Assembly (NCBI GenBank): GCA_005765155.1
Contig: VCCP01000005.1
Span: 3,162,001-3,226,000 of the forward strand
Origin: Zelopaecilomyces penicillatus
Taxonomy: Eukaryota; Ascomycota; Sordariomycetes; Hypocreales; Pseudodiploosporaceae
Reading direction: 5' to 3'
Length of the DNA stretch: 64,000 nucleotides
Shown: positions 61,471 through 64,000 of the stretch, one piece after another
How positions within the stretch are numbered: position 1 is the stretch's first letter
Layout: every line of letters begins with the position of its first letter
Notes under the pieces: model-generated
Databases searched by the model: none
What the model saw: the letters and a program-made list of their open reading frames with translations, nothing else
What the model was told of the DNA's origin: nothing
Position numbers and translations under genes: made by a program

Positions 61471-64000
61471 ATGGCGGCTGCGCAGACAATTAGCACGCCC
61501 CAAGAGGCCGGTAAGTATCGCCATTGCCATACTGTGGCGATGGCACCTACCTGGCTGGCTCTGTGCCCTAGGCTGACCACTCTGCAGTTGCAAGAATCGC
61601 CTATCTATCAAGCGATGTGATCATTTCAGTACAATCTTCTCTGGCCATTGAGTCGGAGTTTTCCCCATTTCTCAGACAACTTGCCAGTCGCAAAGTCCCA
61701 GGGTTGGTGGCCATCACCTCAGATACTGTGCCACTGGTAAGTAGACAACTATTTGACACTGATGAATGGACTAGCCGGCTGATCAAAGTCTATAGATCCA
61801 ATCAGTTCGGTATAACACCGATCCTCTTCTCTCAATATTTCCCCACATCAGATTGGGGAGGCTTGTATCCGTCACCACGACGTCTTCTATCCTCCTCCCT
61901 TCTGTTTCTCACCTTTACAAACTTGTTAATTACCCTGTTGTGCTTCATGTATCCCTACGAGCACGTGGTTTCGCCGACTACTCCGTCATCACTGCCATAA
62001 GAAATTCAGGATGGACTTTCCTACACTCAGAAACCTTGCAGGAGGCGCAGGATATGGCTGTTACCGCACACGCCTTGGCCGTACGCACTGGCAAAGCTGT
62101 GGTTCATTTCTTCGCCCCAGAAATGTCTGTCAATGATGAGCCCTTGCATCTTGAGAACACAATCGTTGTGAGAGACATTCTCGATATGGAGAGTGTCAGA
62201 AGGTTCCAGGCAGGCTCCACATCGGCATCAAGCATCTATGTCGATGATGGCCACGTTGCCGTCTCGTCAGACCATCCTGAAACTATTATCACCACTGTCT
62301 CCAGCAAAGTTGGGCTTAATCCATCACCCAGTGTCGATGCATCCAAAGCTGCCTCTGCTGGAACGTCTATCAAATCAAGCCAGGCTAGTGCTGTTAGCAC
62401 ACCAATTGCTCCTTCATCTGTTGCTACTACCGTAGAGGCGACGCCCCCCCAGATAACATCCGAGGACATCTATACATGTGCCTCCCGGATTTGGTCCCAG
62501 ATGGCAATTCTTTTAGGGAGAAGTTACAACCCATTTCAGTATCAAGGTCCAGCCGATGCAGACGACTGTCTCTTTCTTTTTGGCTCCAATACTAGTACAT
62601 TCGCTGAGGTCATCCATAACGCAAAACCCAATGATATTTTTTTCAAGACCGGAGTCCTTACGCCGCGCCTCTACCGACCTTGGATTGGATCTAAATTCAT
62701 CGAAAGTATTCCGAGAACTGTAAAACGAATTGCTGTTTTGGAGCAGATTCAACGGAAAACGACGAAATGGGGCCCATTGCTCATCGATGTTCTTTCCTCT
62801 ATCAAAACGGGGCCTGGCAGTGTTGACAAGATTGTTGGCCATCAACTGGGAATAATTACGCAGACGACAGTGAACCAGGCACTGCGGGGAATACTGCAAA
62901 ACCTTGCTGCTGAAAATCCCATTCAGAATCTTGAAGTTGGCATTAGGGAGGTCCCCGTTGATGCTATTGCGAATAGCTTGAATAGCTTGGACATCCCAAC
63001 ACTGGAGACTGCCTACTCGAAGATACTTAACCAACTATTCGGGAAAAGGGCATACATTGCTAATTCGCTAAATGCTCAAAATACTGGCGTTTCCGACACG
63101 CTCTCAGCAACCCCTGAATTTGGTTTCGGATCCCTGTTAGCGCGCATTGAACTGAGAAAAAAATTCGTCGCCGAAGTCAAAGAGGCTGCGAGCAGCAACA
63201 GCTTTTCAACAGAGTTGCCAAGAAGCTGGCTTGCTCGATGGGTAATGAACTCGGACGATTTAGTAAAATCTAATGAGATTGCCGATGAGCTTATCACTCG
63301 ATTACAGACAGATGGATCACAGCTCGCTCAACAGCTGTTATCCAAGAGCAGACTGTTCCGGAACGAATCCTTATGGCTGGTTGGGTCAGATGCCTGGGCA
63401 TATGACCTCGGGAATTCTGGAGTTCACCATGTTCTGGCTTCCGGAAAGAACATAAACATGCTCATTATCGATTCCACTCCTTATTCAAACAAGGCTGTGG
63501 CAGATGCCTCTCGTAGAAAGAAAGACATTGGTCTCTATGCTATGAACTTTGGGAACGTCTACGTCGCCTCAACGGCCGTCTACAGTTCGTATACCCAAGT
63601 TTTGCAAGCGATGGTAGAAGCCGACAAGTTCGATGGCCCTTCTGTCGTTTTGGCCTACCTGCCGTATTTTGGCGAGTCAGACTCGCCTTTGACGGTTCTG
63701 CAAGAAACCAAAAAGGCTGTCGATGTCGGATATTGGCCTCTCTACAGATGGAACCCTGAAAATGAAAATAGTGGCGAGCCAAACTTCTCCTTGGATTCTG
63801 AGCTGATAAAGCAAGAGCTAAAGGACTTCTTAAAACGAGATAACCAGTTGACTCAGCTTATAAAAAAGCAGCCAAAGTTCACTACATCTCTTGGACAGGA
63901 CTTCGGAACCGAAATTCGAGCCCAACAAAAAAGGAAGGCAAAGGATGCCTATAGTCAGCTCTTAGAAGGATTATTAGGTGCTCCATTGACAATACTATTC
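61471..64000 (+). CDS. met5: Sulfite reductase (NADPH) beta subunit, hemoprotein; N-terminal part, cut by window end
   Basis: Met5 (yeast ECM17) reduces sulfite to sulfide with six electrons supplied by Met10, in cytosolic sulfate assimilation. Exons: 61471-61510, 61588-61736, 61796 to beyond 64000; introns GTAAGT...CAG (61511-61587, branch-like CTGAC at 61572) and GTAAGT...TAG (61737-61795). About 798 residues are present. Seen: VARIAYLSSDVIISVQSSLA, a pyruvate-oxidoreductase-like domain (HLYKLVNYPVVLHVSL, GFADYSVITAIRNSG), a Ser/Ala/Thr-rich linker at about 232-284, RPWIGSKFIESIP, then the strongly conserved WLVGSDAWAYDLGNSGVHHVL, GKNINMLIIDSTPYS and KKDIGLYAMNFGNVYVAS. It ends at QLLEGLLGAP, just before the flavodoxin-like domain. 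The siroheme/4Fe-4S half lies outside. The second acceptor (61795) was chosen because it alone restores the frame in phase 0. Confidence 0.93.

Noticed and set aside
62193..63782. Several 70-170-codon frames on both strands inside met5
   Set aside because: All are out of frame with the continuous, strongly conserved met5 reading frame.

Overview
The window looks like nuclear DNA of a filamentous ascomycete (Pezizomycotina). Genes at the right end have short 50-80 bp introns with GT(or GC)...AG ends and encode typical ascomycete housekeeping proteins. The left three quarters are an extremely AT-rich block carrying the mark of repeat-induced point mutation (RIP): CpA, TpG and CpG are nearly gone, while CpT, CpC and ApG survive. 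I cannot name the species.

Bases 1 to about 49,496 form a gene-free, AT-rich transposon graveyard. Its architecture can be read from LTRs and target-site duplications (TSDs). An old Ty3/gypsy element (D1, 1-4372 and from 19088) was split by a Ty1/copia element on the minus strand (A, 4378-19082, TSD AAAGG). A was split in turn by a 397-bp short repeat (5189-5585) and by a second gypsy element on the plus strand (C, 7622-15601, TSD GCCTA). Further right are an inverted relative of D1 (D2, about 25921-31537) flanked by two oppositely oriented copies of the 397-bp repeat, a complete sister of A (B, 38306-44532, TSD ATAAG), an inverted solo LTR of the same family (44650-45070, TSD CTTAG) and a third gypsy fragment (D3, about 46900-49495). 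No element encodes an intact polyprotein.

At about 49,496 composition changes abruptly to ordinary genic DNA. Six genes follow: urk1 (uridine kinase/UPRT fusion, minus), nde1 (Ca2+-binding alternative NADH dehydrogenase, plus), nop53 (60S ribosome biogenesis, minus), ypt6 (Rab6 GTPase, plus), kei1 (IPC synthase subunit, plus) and met5 (sulfite reductase beta subunit, plus, cut by the window end). They do not form a pathway cluster. They are conserved housekeeping genes covering pyrimidine salvage, respiration, ribosome assembly, Golgi traffic, sphingolipid synthesis and sulfate assimilation, placed beside a heterochromatin-like block. A second, 0.5-kb AT-rich island (about 52378-52905) sits between urk1 and nde1. 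Exon-intron models below were built by hand from splice consensus, phase and protein-family continuity.

I found no clearly novel biological system. The most unusual items are the strand-asymmetric mutation of gypsy element C, a minus-strand coding-like region between its integrase and 3' LTR, the small 397-bp repeat present in both untouched and fully RIPped states, and a GC-AG intron in urk1.
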